This document shows positions 43,064-53,910 of a stretch of DNA of 64,000 nucleotides, in pieces; the first letter of the stretch is position 1; every line of letters begins with the position of its first letter. A program made the translations under genes and the position numbers. Source of the DNA: Isoetes taiwanensis (taxonomy: Eukaryota; Streptophyta; Lycopodiopsida; Isoetales; Isoetaceae); NCBI GenBank assembly GCA_021234155.1, contig JAJEKV010000071.1, positions 4,958,483 to 5,022,482 on the forward strand, in the 5' to 3' direction. A model generated the notes under the pieces. That model saw only the letters and a program-made list of their open reading frames with translations. It did no database searches and had not been told where the DNA came from.

Positions 43064-43291
43064 TCAGATTTCTGCTTCCAGCCATAGATCTTTGAGCTCC
43101 CTTATTACTTTGTCTCTCAGGTTTTTCTTCCTTGCGGCAGCGCTAGGAGCCTTAAAAAACTGCCCTGGTGGCTGAACAAATAGAGCTCTATTTGGGCTTC
43201 TGTATATCCCAGGTTCGTGCAAGGAAGGACGCAATAGGTAAATGCATTTCATTTGATTACAGGTTTTTCCATGTCCTTTATCTATCATCAT
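43064..43291 (-). CDS. Unrecognised candidate exon (minus)
   Basis: The minus-strand frame encodes LRPSLHEPGIYRSPNRALF, then VQPPGQFFKAPSAAARKK and ends KDLWLEAEI at a stop near 43064. The composition is clearly protein-like (basic, proline-containing, a helical end). No family is recognised, and its 5' boundary is unclear. It sits just outside element 2. Confidence 0.35.
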   Translation of the reverse strand: MMIDKGHGKTCNQMKCIYLLRPSLHEPGIYRSPNRALFVQPPGQFFKAPSAAARKKNLRDKVIRELKDLWLEAEI

Positions 43292-43299
43292 TCCTTTTT

Positions 43300-45255
43300 C
43301 CTTTCATATTCAGGTTTTCGGAATCGGGGACAGCAGTTTATGGGCTTGCAAAGTCACGCGTCTAACGCATGTCAAACACAAGAGAGTGGACTTTGAATAC
43401 ATCTCTTGGGTTGGCGCTGAAGTTGGTATCTTTCGAAATGGATTAATAAATAATGTGCAATAAGCTGGAACAGCACTCATGCAAGTGTTCTTGCTATTGT
43501 ACATGGATACAATGCAAGTTCAAACAGATAATTAGATTAGTATCTGCCTCTTGCATTTCATTCTTTCTTTGTGATTGCATATATAATGCATTCGCTTTAA
43601 GTTATCATATCATTTGAGCTTTCATGTTCTAGGAGAATTTCTAGAGCATAACATCATACTGGTTGTTCTGCTGTCACCAACAGCCATCTATAATAACTCC
43701 TTTTTTTGTGATTGCATATTTGATGCATTCGCTTTGCCATATCATTCGACTGTATGCAGTTGCTTGGGTTTAATCGTTTGGTCTATGTTCATGTTTTGCA
43801 TGCAAATAGTTGGCATCTTTAGGAGGTATCAATATCTGGATCTATTTCAGGGTTTACTTTTTCAGTAAAAGTATGTCAGCTGGAAGAATCTACAAAGAGT
43901 TGATCGGATGCTTCTGACGTGCTCATACATCTGTTGGTTCTTGTCACGGTTTTTTAAAAACCAGAAAGTTATCTTTCCCTTTATTTTTCTTTGAAGCTCT
44001 TAGATACTCTGCCATGTATGCCCATTCCAGGCCATCAATGTCTTGCATATGAATGGAGCAGTCTTGACGCTCTCATCTTATAAGGGCAGCAAGTCTCTAA
44101 TTTAAAAGCAGTCTAGATCCTATTAAGATAATGTGTTCATAAAGTTTTTATGATAGAAAGTGGATGGAGCATGCTTAATAATGAATGTGTGTAGGAGATT
44201 GTTGTTTGTATTGCGGTTTTATTTAAGCAAGGGAGCAAAAGAAGAAATATTCTGGGAGAATTTCGATAATAGCTATTACTTGAAGGGACATTTTTCATCA
44301 TTTCTTTGTAAAAATGTTGCATGCTGCCATATGCCTGTATTTTGATTGTCAAATCCCTCGAAGGTTTCAGATCGAAACATGTGAAGGTACTTTCAATGCT
44401 AGATGATACTGGCAAGGCACATAAAGCTTTCTAATGCCATGTTATTCTACATGCACAGGTGAAGTTCAAATTTGAATGCTTCCAAACATTGATTGTATAG
44501 TTGCGTTGACAGTGGAAGATTTGTCTCTAACAGTGAGTTATCTGTCGCATGTGCAGATATGGAGAAAACGTGGTGCATAGTAACAAGTTTTAGAATCTTG
44601 TGACTTTTATTTTTGTTACACTTCTGGGTCTATTACGTTGTGCATCTGTAGTTCAAGAATATGGCAATGCACAATAAATAGCTATTGAGTTACATTATGT
44701 GTAGACCGTGAGGTGAACAGTGATAAAGGTGCATATTACATTTAAAAGACTGAATTCCTTTGTCCCTAAATGACAAGATCCCTGATAGAACTTAGAATGA
44801 GTTGATGGGGAGCACCACTTTTCTATTGAGGGGCTTCATCTATTTTGTGACAAAAGTAGTATTTTGAAGCCAGGTCAATATAAATTTTATAATAGCAATT
44901 TAATGGCATTCATGTACAACCATTACATCCCATGTCTAATAAGATCATATTTGTAATTGTGTCATGAAGTTTTTACGCACATATGACATGGTTGCTCAAA
45001 ATGACCTATAGAACAATAAGTGACATATACAACACAACATCAAACAAGTTCTAAATTTTGTAAGCATAATCTTTTGGCTCATGTTCCACACACACATAAA
45101 TAAAATTTACAAATTCAAATCAAATTTCTCCCACACTACCATTACCAAGTCTTCATTTCACAAGCATTGACAAAGATAAACTCTAGACAATTCACTACAT
45201 TCCATTCTGCTTATGCACTCTGTTACATTTAACCATTCCACACATCACGGCTAAT
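43300..45255. other. Non-coding stretch, probably Helitron body
   Basis: Short AT-rich frames only, with no recognised protein motif. It ends at the Helitron 3' terminus at 45283, so much of it may belong to that element. No helicase or replication-initiator motif is visible, so the element would be non-autonomous. Confidence 0.35.
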
Positions 45256-45283
45256 GCCCGGCATCGCCGGGCACACATTCTAG
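45256..45283 (+). mobile_element. Helitron 3' terminus (plus strand)
   Basis: Hairpin GCCCGGC-ATC-GCCGGGC (45256-45272) followed by ACACATT and CTAG (45280-45283), then T. Same architecture and near-identical hairpin as at 29395-29421. The 5' end is not located. Confidence 0.7.
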
Positions 45284-45355
45284 TCTATCTAATTTTGCTA
45301 TACAGTATGCCCTAAATTGAGGAGCATACACCACAAATAAGGATTTAATGCTAAA

Positions 45356-45383
45356 GTAGTAATAGTGCCCAGCATTGCTGGGC
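45356..45383 (-). mobile_element. Degenerate Helitron 3' terminus (minus strand)
   Basis: On the minus strand, hairpin GCCCAGC-AAT-GCTGGGC is followed by ACTATTACTA and C, where CTAG would be expected. It resembles the end at 1731 (ACCATTACTAG) with the last base changed. It faces the plus-strand end at 45283 across 72 bases. Confidence 0.45.
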
Positions 45384-45699
45384 ATAAGTTGGGTACATGT
45401 AGATGATCATAGAGAAGAAAAGAGCCAGACATTAACTAACTTTGTAATCTTCACTTGGAATGTATTATAAACTTCAGAGCTTCTTCGTTCGAATATGGAA
45501 ATTCATGAGCAATGTTGGAGACTAAACACTGGTAGCAGTCGATATAGAATATCATATTTTCACCTTTCTAACGTAAAGAACTCGCTTGTGAGAGCATGCG
45601 TACATTTGTACTGTTTAAGTTGATCTACTATAATGTATGGTACTTGATCCACGTCGACACTTAATCTTGATTCTAGATTGGAATTCTGTATCATTCATT

Positions 45700-46664
45700 T
45701 ACAACTTTATGATGTGACAATTATGGCAATATGAAATTGCTTGGTTCTTGTAATGCAATTTGTAAATTGCTTCTTTGTAAATTGAGCGTTTCATTGCCCA
45801 TTCAACCCTGTATCCTCTTCATAAATTGTTTATCAGACAGTTTTGGATCTGGCCTTGTTGGTAGATCTCCATTGTTGTCTTTAAGCTTACTCCTCTGCCA
45901 CAAGCCCCAATGTTTTGTCCATTTTTTCCAGATGGCGTCGCAACATCAAATTTTTATTGATCTAATTAGGATTCCCTCGATTTTCTTGAAGGCTTATTTT
46001 TCTTTTCATCTTCATCATCCACGTCATCATTCTCGTGGCCTTCTAAAAGAACTTATTTGGACAAACTCTCAAAAGTTTTCCACTTGCCTGAAAGAGCCTT
46101 GTTAACCTTTAGGACGCTGCTCGACAACCCAATGCCTTCTGTTGCTGCAGAGCATATATCATTTGGTCAGAATATGGGCTGCAATAAAAAAATTAAGTTA
46201 GTTGAGTCCTTCCCAACGCAGGACTCGGACGCAAGGACTAGTGAAAGTTGGCTAAAGAAAATAGTAAGGGGAAGAAAAGGCAGAGGAAGAGGAAGACTAT
46301 TGATGATTCAGATGAGGATATTGAGATAATAGAAAGGTTTGAGGCAGAACAGGCAGAACAAGAACAAATGGAACATGTAGAACATGAGTTGGCAGACAAC
46401 CAACTTTCACCTAGGCCATTACAGTTGGAGATTCAGCTTGGTGGTGAAAATGATTGTGAAGAACCAAGTTCTCAAGTCCGTGTGCGGGGGACCTCTTCCA
46501 AGGCGATCAATTAGATGGCAGTGATGAGATTTGTGGTTGTTCACTTGAAGACACACATATCTGCAGCTATGATGAACATTTGAGGCGGAAGAAATTAAGG
46601 GCACAAAAGTTTCGTGTCCCGATTCCGAAGTCGATGTTCACGTGAGAACGAAAATCCATGGCTT
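45700..46664 (+). CDS. Unrecognised nuclear-type protein fragment (+)
   Basis: A frame around 45985-46250 reads a serine run, then KRTYLDKLSKVFHLPERALL and TLLDNPMPSVAAEHISF. A shifted frame (46236-46514) continues AKENSKGKKRQRKRKTIDD, a basic patch resembling a nuclear-localisation signal, then SDEDIEIIERFEAEQAEQEQ. After another shift, CGCSLEDTHICSYDEHLRRK ends at a stop near 46645. The composition is consistent with one disordered nuclear protein broken by frameshifts or unseen introns. No domain is recognised. Confidence 0.35.
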
Positions 46665-47340
46665 TGGATGACCTGCGAGAAAGGAAGCTAATCTTCATTT
46701 AAAGTCTCTTGGACTGTGATTGTAATCTGAAGTATTCTATATTTTTTTTTTTAAGCAAGTGCGGTTATTATGATGAAAGCCTTGACATATTATGTAACTT
46801 ATCAGTTGTGAAGCTAAGAGATATAATTTTTGTAATTTTATTCACCGTAACTTTTGCTGAACTTGTGGACCATATGTGGCATCTTTCTTATGTTATTTCT
46901 TGTTCAATGGTAGGGCTTCTTGTATGCACTTTTGTAAATGAATGGCAAGGGTATTCAAAGTTGTGCAGATCAGAGTTGTGCAGATCATGTATGTTTCCTT
47001 GTTCAATTCACCTTTTCCCTAAACCTGCCATGTAGCATCTAAAGTATGTTCTTATTAAATCTGAAATGTTTTTTAGATGCAAAGTTGTGTGTCCACAATT
47101 CTTCCTTTGGACAGCTTGTTACTTCATTCCACAAATAAGGTAAGTATATATCTAAACCTTATTTTATTTGCAAACTTTCATAAAAACCTGCCATGTCTGA
47201 TCATGAAGAATGATTTTATCAAAGACATGGCTGGTTTAGTAAGGCTGGAAGCGCTGAAAGGTTCAACACCTTTCCTTATGTTCAATTCATGTTCAATTCA
47301 AGTTTATGCATCACACAATTTGGGTACTAACAACCCACTA

Positions 47341-47548
47341 GTTGCAGTTGCAGATATCACCATTGGGGTTCTTGAAACCCACAACTGCAGTTGTAGCTAT
47401 CACCATTGGGGTTCTACATATGAACAATTGCAGGTGCAGCACATGCACAAGCAACATTTTGTTGTGATCAATTTAGGTACAGCCAGTGCACCATCAGGGT
47501 ACTTTGTTGTGATCAAATTAGGTGCAATAAGTGCACCATAAGGGGTAT
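47341..47548. repeat. Local tandem duplications
   Basis: ATCACCATTGGGGTTCT occurs twice 44 bases apart (47357 and 47399), each preceded by GTTGCAG/CTGCAGTTG text. TTTTGTTGTGATCAA with GTGCACCAT occurs twice about 49 bases apart (47457-47540). The open frame across this block is a repeat artefact. Confidence 0.7.
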
Positions 47549-47867
47549 CGGACTGCACCACTTAAACTGCACCATTAGGTTCAAGGTATCACCATCATGG
47601 TACTTACACCCCTCTGTAATCTAGTTAGATTATGTCACCTTCAAATTTTGATTTCGTATTTTTTCTTGTTACAGGTTGTAGTGGGCCTTGTCGGGCACAA
47701 GTTCACAAAAAAATGGGAGCAATTTGGGATCCAAGCTGCAAATTTACGCCAATCTCTCCTTAACTGCACCATACACAGGCACCTCTCCTTAGCTTACTAA
47801 TGCTGAAGATAGAGATGTGTTTCATGAGCACATGCTGGAACTCAATTGCATTGCACCGAGAGTACTA

Positions 47868-48030
47868 AAATTCAAATATGGGATGCCACTCTGTCTAAGC
47901 AGGTTGGGCTATTGGTTTTATGCAATACTATTGATCTTATGGTCACTTTAATTCAGCCCTTTAATTTCCAGGTTAGGAAAGCATGTGGCCATTCTTCAAG
48001 CGTTGGAAACCTAGCCTGGAATGGCTATCT
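47868..48030 (+). pseudogene. Two-exon relic resembling a Cdc20/Cdh1 WD40 repeat, copy 1
   Basis: Exon one ends KIQIWDATLSKQ at 47902. A 69-bp GT..AG intron (GTTGGGC...TTTCCAG) follows. Exon two opens VRKACGHSSSVGNLAWNG. The joined text fits the W-D...(K).(V/L)R...GH...VG.LAWNG pattern of Cdc20/Cdh1 (FZR, CCS52) activators of the anaphase-promoting complex, where this stretch is one WD40 blade. The following text loses the pattern (YLPHFLSVR then stop). Only this blade is present, so it is a fragment. A second copy is at 53986-54150. Confidence 0.6.
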
Positions 48031-48320
48031 TCCACATTTCCTTTCTGTCAGATGAATTTTGATATTGTACTGAGGGCAAGGCAGTCATTTTTTGCAGGTC
48101 TTCTGATTCCAATTTTTTTTGTATGAGAATGATTAATCGGCTGATAATGTTGTGTGCGGTACCATTTACGGAACTTTTGCCCTGGGCTGCAATGATGATG
48201 TTCTTCCAGCATCATCAAGAATAGGTTGTTAGGTGCACATGGGAGCTAGCATATGAGCAGATGCTTTCCTTGTACTGAACGTCGTGTATATTTTATCTTC
48301 TCCATTACTGCTGCATAAAC

Positions 48321-48500
48321 GATCGTGGTATTTAACAACCACTGTCATGTTTGAACCAAAAAAAATACACGAGGTTTTTGTGGACTTAACGAATTTTTTA
48401 GTGAGTGTCATGTTAAAGCCAGATTGAGAGAAAAAATACACGGAGTTTTTTTTATTCCATGCTGGTTCAAACATGACGGTGGTTGTTAAATAAGACGCTC
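48321..48500. mobile_element. Palindromic MITE inserted in duplication copy 1
   Basis: Terminal repeats TATTTAACAACCACTGTCAT and ten further bases (48329-48358), and their inverse at 48463-48492, match in 29 of 30 positions. The match weakens outward to GATCGTGG / CGCTC. The inside contains AAATACACGAGG and AAATACACGGAG near each end. The corresponding place in copy 2 (54442-54451) has only AGCAATTTCT, so the element is absent there. No clear target duplication is seen. Confidence 0.8.
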
Positions 48501-48948
48501 AATATTTTATGGTATATATTAGACGGTCATTCATCTCAACCAGCAGTAGGTCCCATTGGGATTCCTATCATTTCCTTACTTTCCTTTGGCACATGAGGGA
48601 CGATGTCCTGTCCCACAAGAGAGGCATCTTTTGGGAAGAACAAACACTTCTAGTGCTCCAGATACAGGACACAGCTGCTACTGTTAATGTTGTGAATGTT
48701 CCCGAGCTGGTACATTAGCTGCCTTCCTTGTTGTCTAAAGAACATCTGCAAAGATAAGATGCCCACCCTACAACTAAGGCTGCTCATTCTTATGTATAAT
48801 TCTATGTTTGAAGCCCGAATTCTATGTTTGCAGAATTATTGGTTTTCTTTCTAGAATGTTGGCATAGAATGTCTGGCAAATAATGAATTACTTGAGTACA
48901 TGGAAAAGGTCAGGGATCATATTTTGTTCCTCTGTATATTGGCAAGCA

Positions 48949-49203
48949 GTCATTACAGTTGTTTAAAATCTTTTGGGTGATGCAGGTGGTCTGGTACACA
49001 TTGCATTCTGTGCATTGTTCAGGGACTGTTACTGTGAACCAAAGAAGTTTGATTTAAAGGCAAAGATTCAAGATAAAGGGAAGTATAGTATCCGTCAAAT
49101 CCAACACAAAAACCATGGAACTTTTTCGGTTCTCCATTCACTTTGTGTCCTTAATCCAACACAAAAACCAAACTTTAGCCTTCAGACCTTATCACCAAAA
49201 TAG
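48949..49203 (+). other. Unrecognised open frame converging on the receptor kinase
   Basis: From about 48980 the frame reads GGLVHIAFCALFRDCYCEPK and KFDLKAKIQDKGKYS before a low-complexity tail with two QHKN/THKP-type repeats, stopping at 49201. It is near the 3' end of the receptor kinase and may overlap its 3' UTR. Probably not a gene; no family is recognised. Confidence 0.2.
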
Positions 49204-49223
49204 TTCTCTGTGCATATGTCTGA

Positions 49224-51293
49224 CTATCCGCTGAGATGCATAAGGGGAACATCGCATCTATCGAAATTACTACTTATTCCACTACTCTGCCATATAGATC
49301 CTCTAGATTGAGAAAGCACAACAGAATTCAGTTGGCGATCACCAAAAAACATTGTTGGTTTTGAATTGGGGAGATCTGGAAGAACAGCTTCAGAATTGAG
49401 TATCTGACAGCATTTTCTCATGCTAGGTCTCATATCTGCATCAGGGTGACTGCAAAGCAATCCTAAACATAAAACAATCCGCATTTCATCTTGATCATAC
49501 TCTGAGTTAAGCCTAACATCAGCAAGTCCAAGTAAATTACCCCTCAAATGAGCTTGCCAAACCCAGTCCCACAGAAAATCATACTCTTGGGCCTCATATG
49601 AAAAATTAAGAACAGATTTTCCACAAGCTATCTCTAGAAGAAGAATGCCAAAACTGTATATATCTGATTTCTCGTTTGCCCTGCCCATGTATGCCAATTC
49701 TGGTGCAATGTAACCCCAGGTGCCTGCCTGTGTCATGGTCTGTTGTGTTTTATTGTTCTCCATGAGTTTTGAGAGTCCAAAATCACCTAAGCGTGCTCCG
49801 AATTTACTATCTAGAAGGACATTTGCAGCTTTGATGTCCCTATGCACGATCCTTTGTTCCCAACCAGCATGCAAGAACAACAATCCCTCTGCAATGCCCT
49901 TTACAATCTCATATCTTTGACTCCATGACAACATTTTTTCTGATGAAAATAAATGTTGATCCAAACTCCCATTTGGCATGAAGTTATAAACCAGAATCAG
50001 CTTTTCCTGTTCATAGCACCAGCCTTTAAGGGCCACTAAATTTTTGTGCTTTAGACGACCTATTACAGAGAGCTCTGCTAGGAATTGGTTTAGTCCTTCT
50101 GCAGCCATGACCTTAACAGCCACCATGGATCCATCGCTTGGCAATATTCCTTTGTAAACGGTTCCATATCCTCCCTTTCCGAGCATCTCATTCTTGCTAA
50201 ACCGTTTGGTGGCGATACTCAGATCTGCAAAGCTATATCTTGGAAGAGGAATTTCCAATTCAGAGATTTGGGGCAAAGTCTCATGTCGCTTTTTTCTGGT
50301 TTTGGCCCTCTTGATGCAGATCAAACAGGTAATTAAGACACTGGTGAAGATGATAACAACAAATATGATGATGAGAATGACTGACAGGGTAACTTTTTTG
50401 GATGGAGATAGAGTATTATTTCTAGAATATGGAGATAAAGTATTATTTCTAGAATATGGAGATCTTAGAGTATTATTCTTAGATGAAGAGGAATATGGAG
50501 GTGGAGCAGACAGAGGATTTTCAAGGTGGGTAATATTGAAGCTCCAAGAGTAAATTATATGAAGTTCTGATGCAGTACCGGTTGAGGCAGACAACCCAAC
50601 GTGCAAGTAATCATCGTTACTAAAAACTGTTTGCAGATCTACATTCTGAGCAGTGACAATAGCTTCAGAAGGACGCAAATCACTCTCGTTGGTAATTCTT
50701 AATTCCAGAACTTGAGACTGTGCATCAAAGTCGATCCATGCTCGCTGAGTCCCACTCAAAAGGTTGGGGTAGCAGGCATACCTGAAAGAATTCATGTCAT
50801 CCAAATCGATGCCAACGTGAGAACAACTTCTGCTACATGCTGCTGGGCCCGAGGATGGACGTCCACACTCGATGTTAGAGTCTGTGTGGCTAGCATGATC
50901 GTCGTTAATGTAAGTGTCAAACTCCACTGCAATAAATCGGTTAGAGGAATTGCCCTCTATACCCAGCAGCGCCCCATATGGGGTTGATCTTGGATCAGCC
51001 TGGATGAAGAAAGCCATGCCATCCCCAGGACACTGAGAAGCCGATGCATCAATCTGGAAGGAGAAAAACGTAGAGAAGGATGCAACAGCAGTTGCGTTCT
51101 TGAATCTAAAAGACTCTGCGTAGTAAACCTTACCGTTATTCCTTGTACCGTTCTGATTTTTCACGCTATTGTTGGTAAGATCGGAATCAATGTGGATGCA
51201 GGCGTTGTCGTCGTTGGTGAAAGGATTCAAACTAAAATTTGCACAGGCCATGGTGAAGAAGAGGAGGAGAGAGATGATCCGGGAGAACGCCAT
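49224..51293 (-). CDS. L-type lectin receptor-like kinase (complete, intronless)
   Basis: The 689-residue product has a signal peptide (about 1-18, a leucine/phenylalanine-rich core), a legume-lectin ectodomain (about 19-258), a variable asparagine/serine-rich stalk with repeated NNTL units (272-298), one membrane span (about 301-326) and a serine/threonine kinase (about 366-635). Lectin metal-site residues appear in VEFDTYIN (121-130) and HVGID (159-163). Between them is an unusual cysteine-containing insert, ECGRPSSGPAACSRSCS (142-158). The kinase has GKGGYG (372-377), K394, E407, HRDIKAAN (484-491), DFG (504-506), APE (530-532) and R622, so it should be active. Such receptors sit in the plasma membrane and sense extracellular ligands, including nucleotides, in defence and development. 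The start is the only ATG before the signal peptide. Single-exon structure is normal for the family. It lies between two copies of a segmental duplication. Confidence 0.96.
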   Translation of the reverse strand: MAFSRIISLLLFFTMACANFSLNPFTNDDNACIHIDSDLTNNSVKNQNGTRNNGKVYYAESFRFKNATAVASFSTFFSFQIDASASQCPGDGMAFFIQADPRSTPYGALLGIEGNSSNRFIAVEFDTYINDDHASHTDSNIECGRPSSGPAACSRSCSHVGIDLDDMNSFRYACYPNLLSGTQRAWIDFDAQSQVLELRITNESDLRPSEAIVTAQNVDLQTVFSNDDYLHVGLSASTGTASELHIIYSWSFNITHLENPLSAPPPYSSSSKNNTLRSPYSRNNTLSPYSRNNTLSPSKKVTLSVILIIIFVVIIFTSVLITCLICIKRAKTRKKRHETLPQISELEIPLPRYSFADLSIATKRFSKNEMLGKGGYGTVYKGILPSDGSMVAVKVMAAEGLNQFLAELSVIGRLKHKNLVALKGWCYEQEKLILVYNFMPNGSLDQHLFSSEKMLSWSQRYEIVKGIAEGLLFLHAGWEQRIVHRDIKAANVLLDSKFGARLGDFGLSKLMENNKTQQTMTQAGTWGYIAPELAYMGRANEKSDIYSFGILLLEIACGKSVLNFSYEAQEYDFLWDWVWQAHLRGNLLGLADVRLNSEYDQDEMRIVLCLGLLCSHPDADMRPSMRKCCQILNSEAVLPDLPNSKPTMFFGDRQLNSVVLSQSRGSIWQSSGISSNFDRCDVPLMHLSG

Positions 51294-51830
51294 TGCCGAG
51301 TGAATTGCTTGCTAACCAGTGCCGTCGTTTAAGCATGAGCCCGTATCTCAGGCGGGTTTCGCACGAAGGAATCTGGAGGAATCTGGAGCCTGAGCCTGAA
51401 CCTGAGACCTGAGACCTGAATGCTCGGTCTGGAGGAAGGTTTCCGCGTTCCCATCGATCAGCAGACCTGAAGCAGACCTAAAGGTGTTTTTTTCAAATAA
51501 TAAGGATCATTCGGAAACAGGGGAGATGATTCCAGGGGGTCCCGCGACCGGCGGCAGCCGGGAGCGAGTCCTGGAATCAGCGACCCTGTTTCGTCCCCCC
51601 ACAATATGACAACCGGGGAGGATGCAAAATTTGATCCATTTACCTGTTCTTCACCTGTTGAGCGGAATCAAGCCCGCCGCTTTCCATTCCGGAGGCTGAA
51701 TGGGCTCCCCAGTTGCCATGTTGTATCTTGGCTGAAACGTTTGCATCTTGTTCCACCGATGTAACAATTCTAGGCTTGCTTCTCTTATTATAACCCACCT
51801 AAAACATTATGTATAGCTCCCATAATAGCT
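51294..51830. promoter_or_regulatory. Upstream region of the receptor kinase
   Basis: This is the 5' flank (minus-strand gene). It contains a GC-rich patch at about 51535-51600 (CGCGACCGGCGGCAGCCGG) and short GAGCCTGA/CTGAGAC repeats near 51386-51420. I could not pick out a convincing TATA box or a transcription start, so promoter elements are not assigned; the region is listed only as the likely location. Confidence 0.3.
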
Positions 51831-51837
51831 ATCGTCT

Positions 51838-51965
51838 CAACAAGGAATCCTTGACTAGAGAAAACCTCCAGGTTCGATAATGGCCATGGAATAATGGCCA
51901 TGGAAAGCCCCATCAAGGAATCCTTGACTAGAGAAAACCTCTAGGAATGCCCATGGAAAGCCCCA
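51838..51965. repeat. Two-copy tandem repeat
   Basis: TCAAGGAATCCTTGACTAG ... AACCTC ... CCATGGAAAGCCCCA occurs at 51838-51912 and again at 51913-51965. The first unit is longer by an internal duplication of AATGGCCATGG. Confidence 0.8.
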
Positions 51966-52428
51966 TTATATGGGGCTCGCCACACAAACCGACAAAAAAG
52001 GGGATGCAATGTTGTGCCTTCATGTCCTCCTTATCACTTAATTCTTAAATCACAGGTCTTGAATTCTTAAATCATAGGTCTTGCATGATCTCATGTTCGT
52101 AGCCATCCGCTCAAGAGATGCCTTACAATGTGGAATTTGGGGTAGATGAAGATTATCACGATGATATCTTTGAGATAATCTTTTAGAATCTACTAGTTAA
52201 AAACTGCCCATGTAGTCTCGTTTCGTCCCTCCATGTCCATCATTTTACTTAGCTTTCAACCTTCATTTGTTGGTGTCTTCCTTTCTTCCTTTGTTTTTTC
52301 CACCAATCTAAAAACTATAACAATATAAAATGCAAAGACATGACTCTAACCCCAAAGGACAAACTAATCTAACTGAGCACAACCATCTGTCTATGCATAA
52401 GAATGAATCTGAAGGTAAATATTCTAAA

Positions 52429-53875
52429 TTAGTACTTTCTTCTCTTGATCAAGAGAAGAGCAATTATAAGCCATAACAATCTTTTTCTGTGTCCATTGAA
52501 GAAGAGTCTCATCTGTAGTGTCCATGCTCTTAGAGATATACAATCTCCTCCTCTTCCAAATCGACCATAGAAGCCAACCACATGCACAATGAAAAGCTCG
52601 TTTTTGTAGTTTGGGCCATCATCAAGGTAAATAGCGAGCAGAATTTCGTGGCTAGATCGAGAGGTGCCAAATAGGGTGAACAGCCAAGACCATGCCTGCC
52701 GAAGCCTCTCACAAGGAGAAACAATGCTCACTCTCAAATCCTTTGCTTACACAAAAGACGAAGTTCTTAAATTCTTTACAGAGCAGCCTATGTTGACTTT
52801 GAGACATCTATGGATTATTTGCGATCATAGAACTGCCACTTTGGAATGAAGAAGCTTATCCCACACCCATACCCAAACACTTTTACACTGTGGCTGAGGA
52901 AGATGCCATTTATTAAATGAAGGTGGTTTTGGAATGCAGAAGCAATTTATAAACAGAAGATACAAAATGCCCTGGCTTGATGCCCTGATGGCACCCCCAT
53001 CCATCAATTTCAATTTGTGGACCTGAATCCGTGGCAACAATGCAGCAATACTAGTCCAAATTGCTCTATTCCACCATTACAACATGAATTTTGTTCTCAA
53101 TGCTGCCCATGATAGGAGATGACCTGACTTATACTAGGCTACAATGCTTATACAAGTTGCTACCCATTGGCTCTATTTCTTTGGATGAACAATAACACTC
53201 AGAGGTACATTCTTTGTAGTGTCTTGCAAAGGAATCCACCAGCACAAAATATACAACTGAAGACACACCTTAAGATTGATATAAAAAGAGACCTGACAGA
53301 TAGGAGAAAGCATTAAAATACGGATGCATAGATAAAAAAAAGCCCACGGAAGGAGGGGCTTAATGGTAGCTTTATAAAATGGAAGACAATGGTGAATTGA
53401 CTGCCTCAACAACTCAAACTAGGAGAACTTCCTTACCAATGAGAATCTTCCAAATAAACTTTGATATCATGACCTTACTTTAGAGGTAAAAATCCAATAT
53501 ACCAAGACCACAAGCTGCCTTAGGTCTGATGCACTTTGCCCAAGCTACATTGACTACAACTCTCTCCTCATTCTACGATACGCACAATCTCCTCCGTCTT
53601 ACACTGAGAAGCTAGAAGAGTAGATGCCTTGTAAATATGAGTTTTACTAAGAACACATTTAGCTACAGTGATTCTACCAGGCATGGATAGTTTAGCAATA
53701 TTTCGCCAAAATAAATGCTTCTGCAAACCTCTAATAATTTCATACCACGAATCTGAAGTGGAGATGTAGATTCCAATAGGGATACCAAGTAACTTCGTGG
53801 TCTTACACTGCAGTAGAAGCTTCCATGGATAGTTTAAAATATAAAGACAACTGTCCAACGTCCTCATGCTGTCTA
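52429..53875 (-). mobile_element. LINE (non-LTR retrotransposon) remnant, 3' part of reverse transcriptase ORF
   Basis: On the minus strand, 53867-53568 encodes TTKLLGIPIGIYISTS, then LSMPGRITVAKCVLSKTHIY, matching the C-terminal reverse-transcriptase region of plant L1-type LINEs (K..YLG.P.G......W......I...L..W....LS..GR..L.K.VL....Y). It continues FLWRNEERVVVNVAWAK, then CIRPKAACGLGILDF (about 53575-53480) and, after many stops, SWLFTLFGTSRSSHEILL at 52690-52640, the zinc-knuckle-like tail region. The 5' part (endonuclease and RT catalytic core) is missing, as is usual after incomplete reverse transcription. It is heavily mutated and inactive. It abuts duplication copy 2. Confidence 0.78.
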
Positions 53876-53910
53876 TTTATGGGATGCTCAGACTAGTGGA
53901 AATTAGTAGA

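Larger units (their letters stand above)
47793..48686 (+). repeat. Segmental duplication flanking the receptor kinase, copy 1
   Basis: From CTTACTAATGCTGAAGATAG to GCTGCTACTGTTA this block is repeated in the same orientation at 53911-54633 with about 95 percent identity by eye. Copy 1 has an extra segment of about 180 bases, a palindromic MITE. The copies are 6.1 kb apart and flank the lectin receptor kinase and a LINE remnant. Confidence 0.9.

Noticed and set aside
50194-50553. 119-codon plus-strand frame
   Set aside because: Antisense to the receptor kinase coding sequence; a shadow frame.
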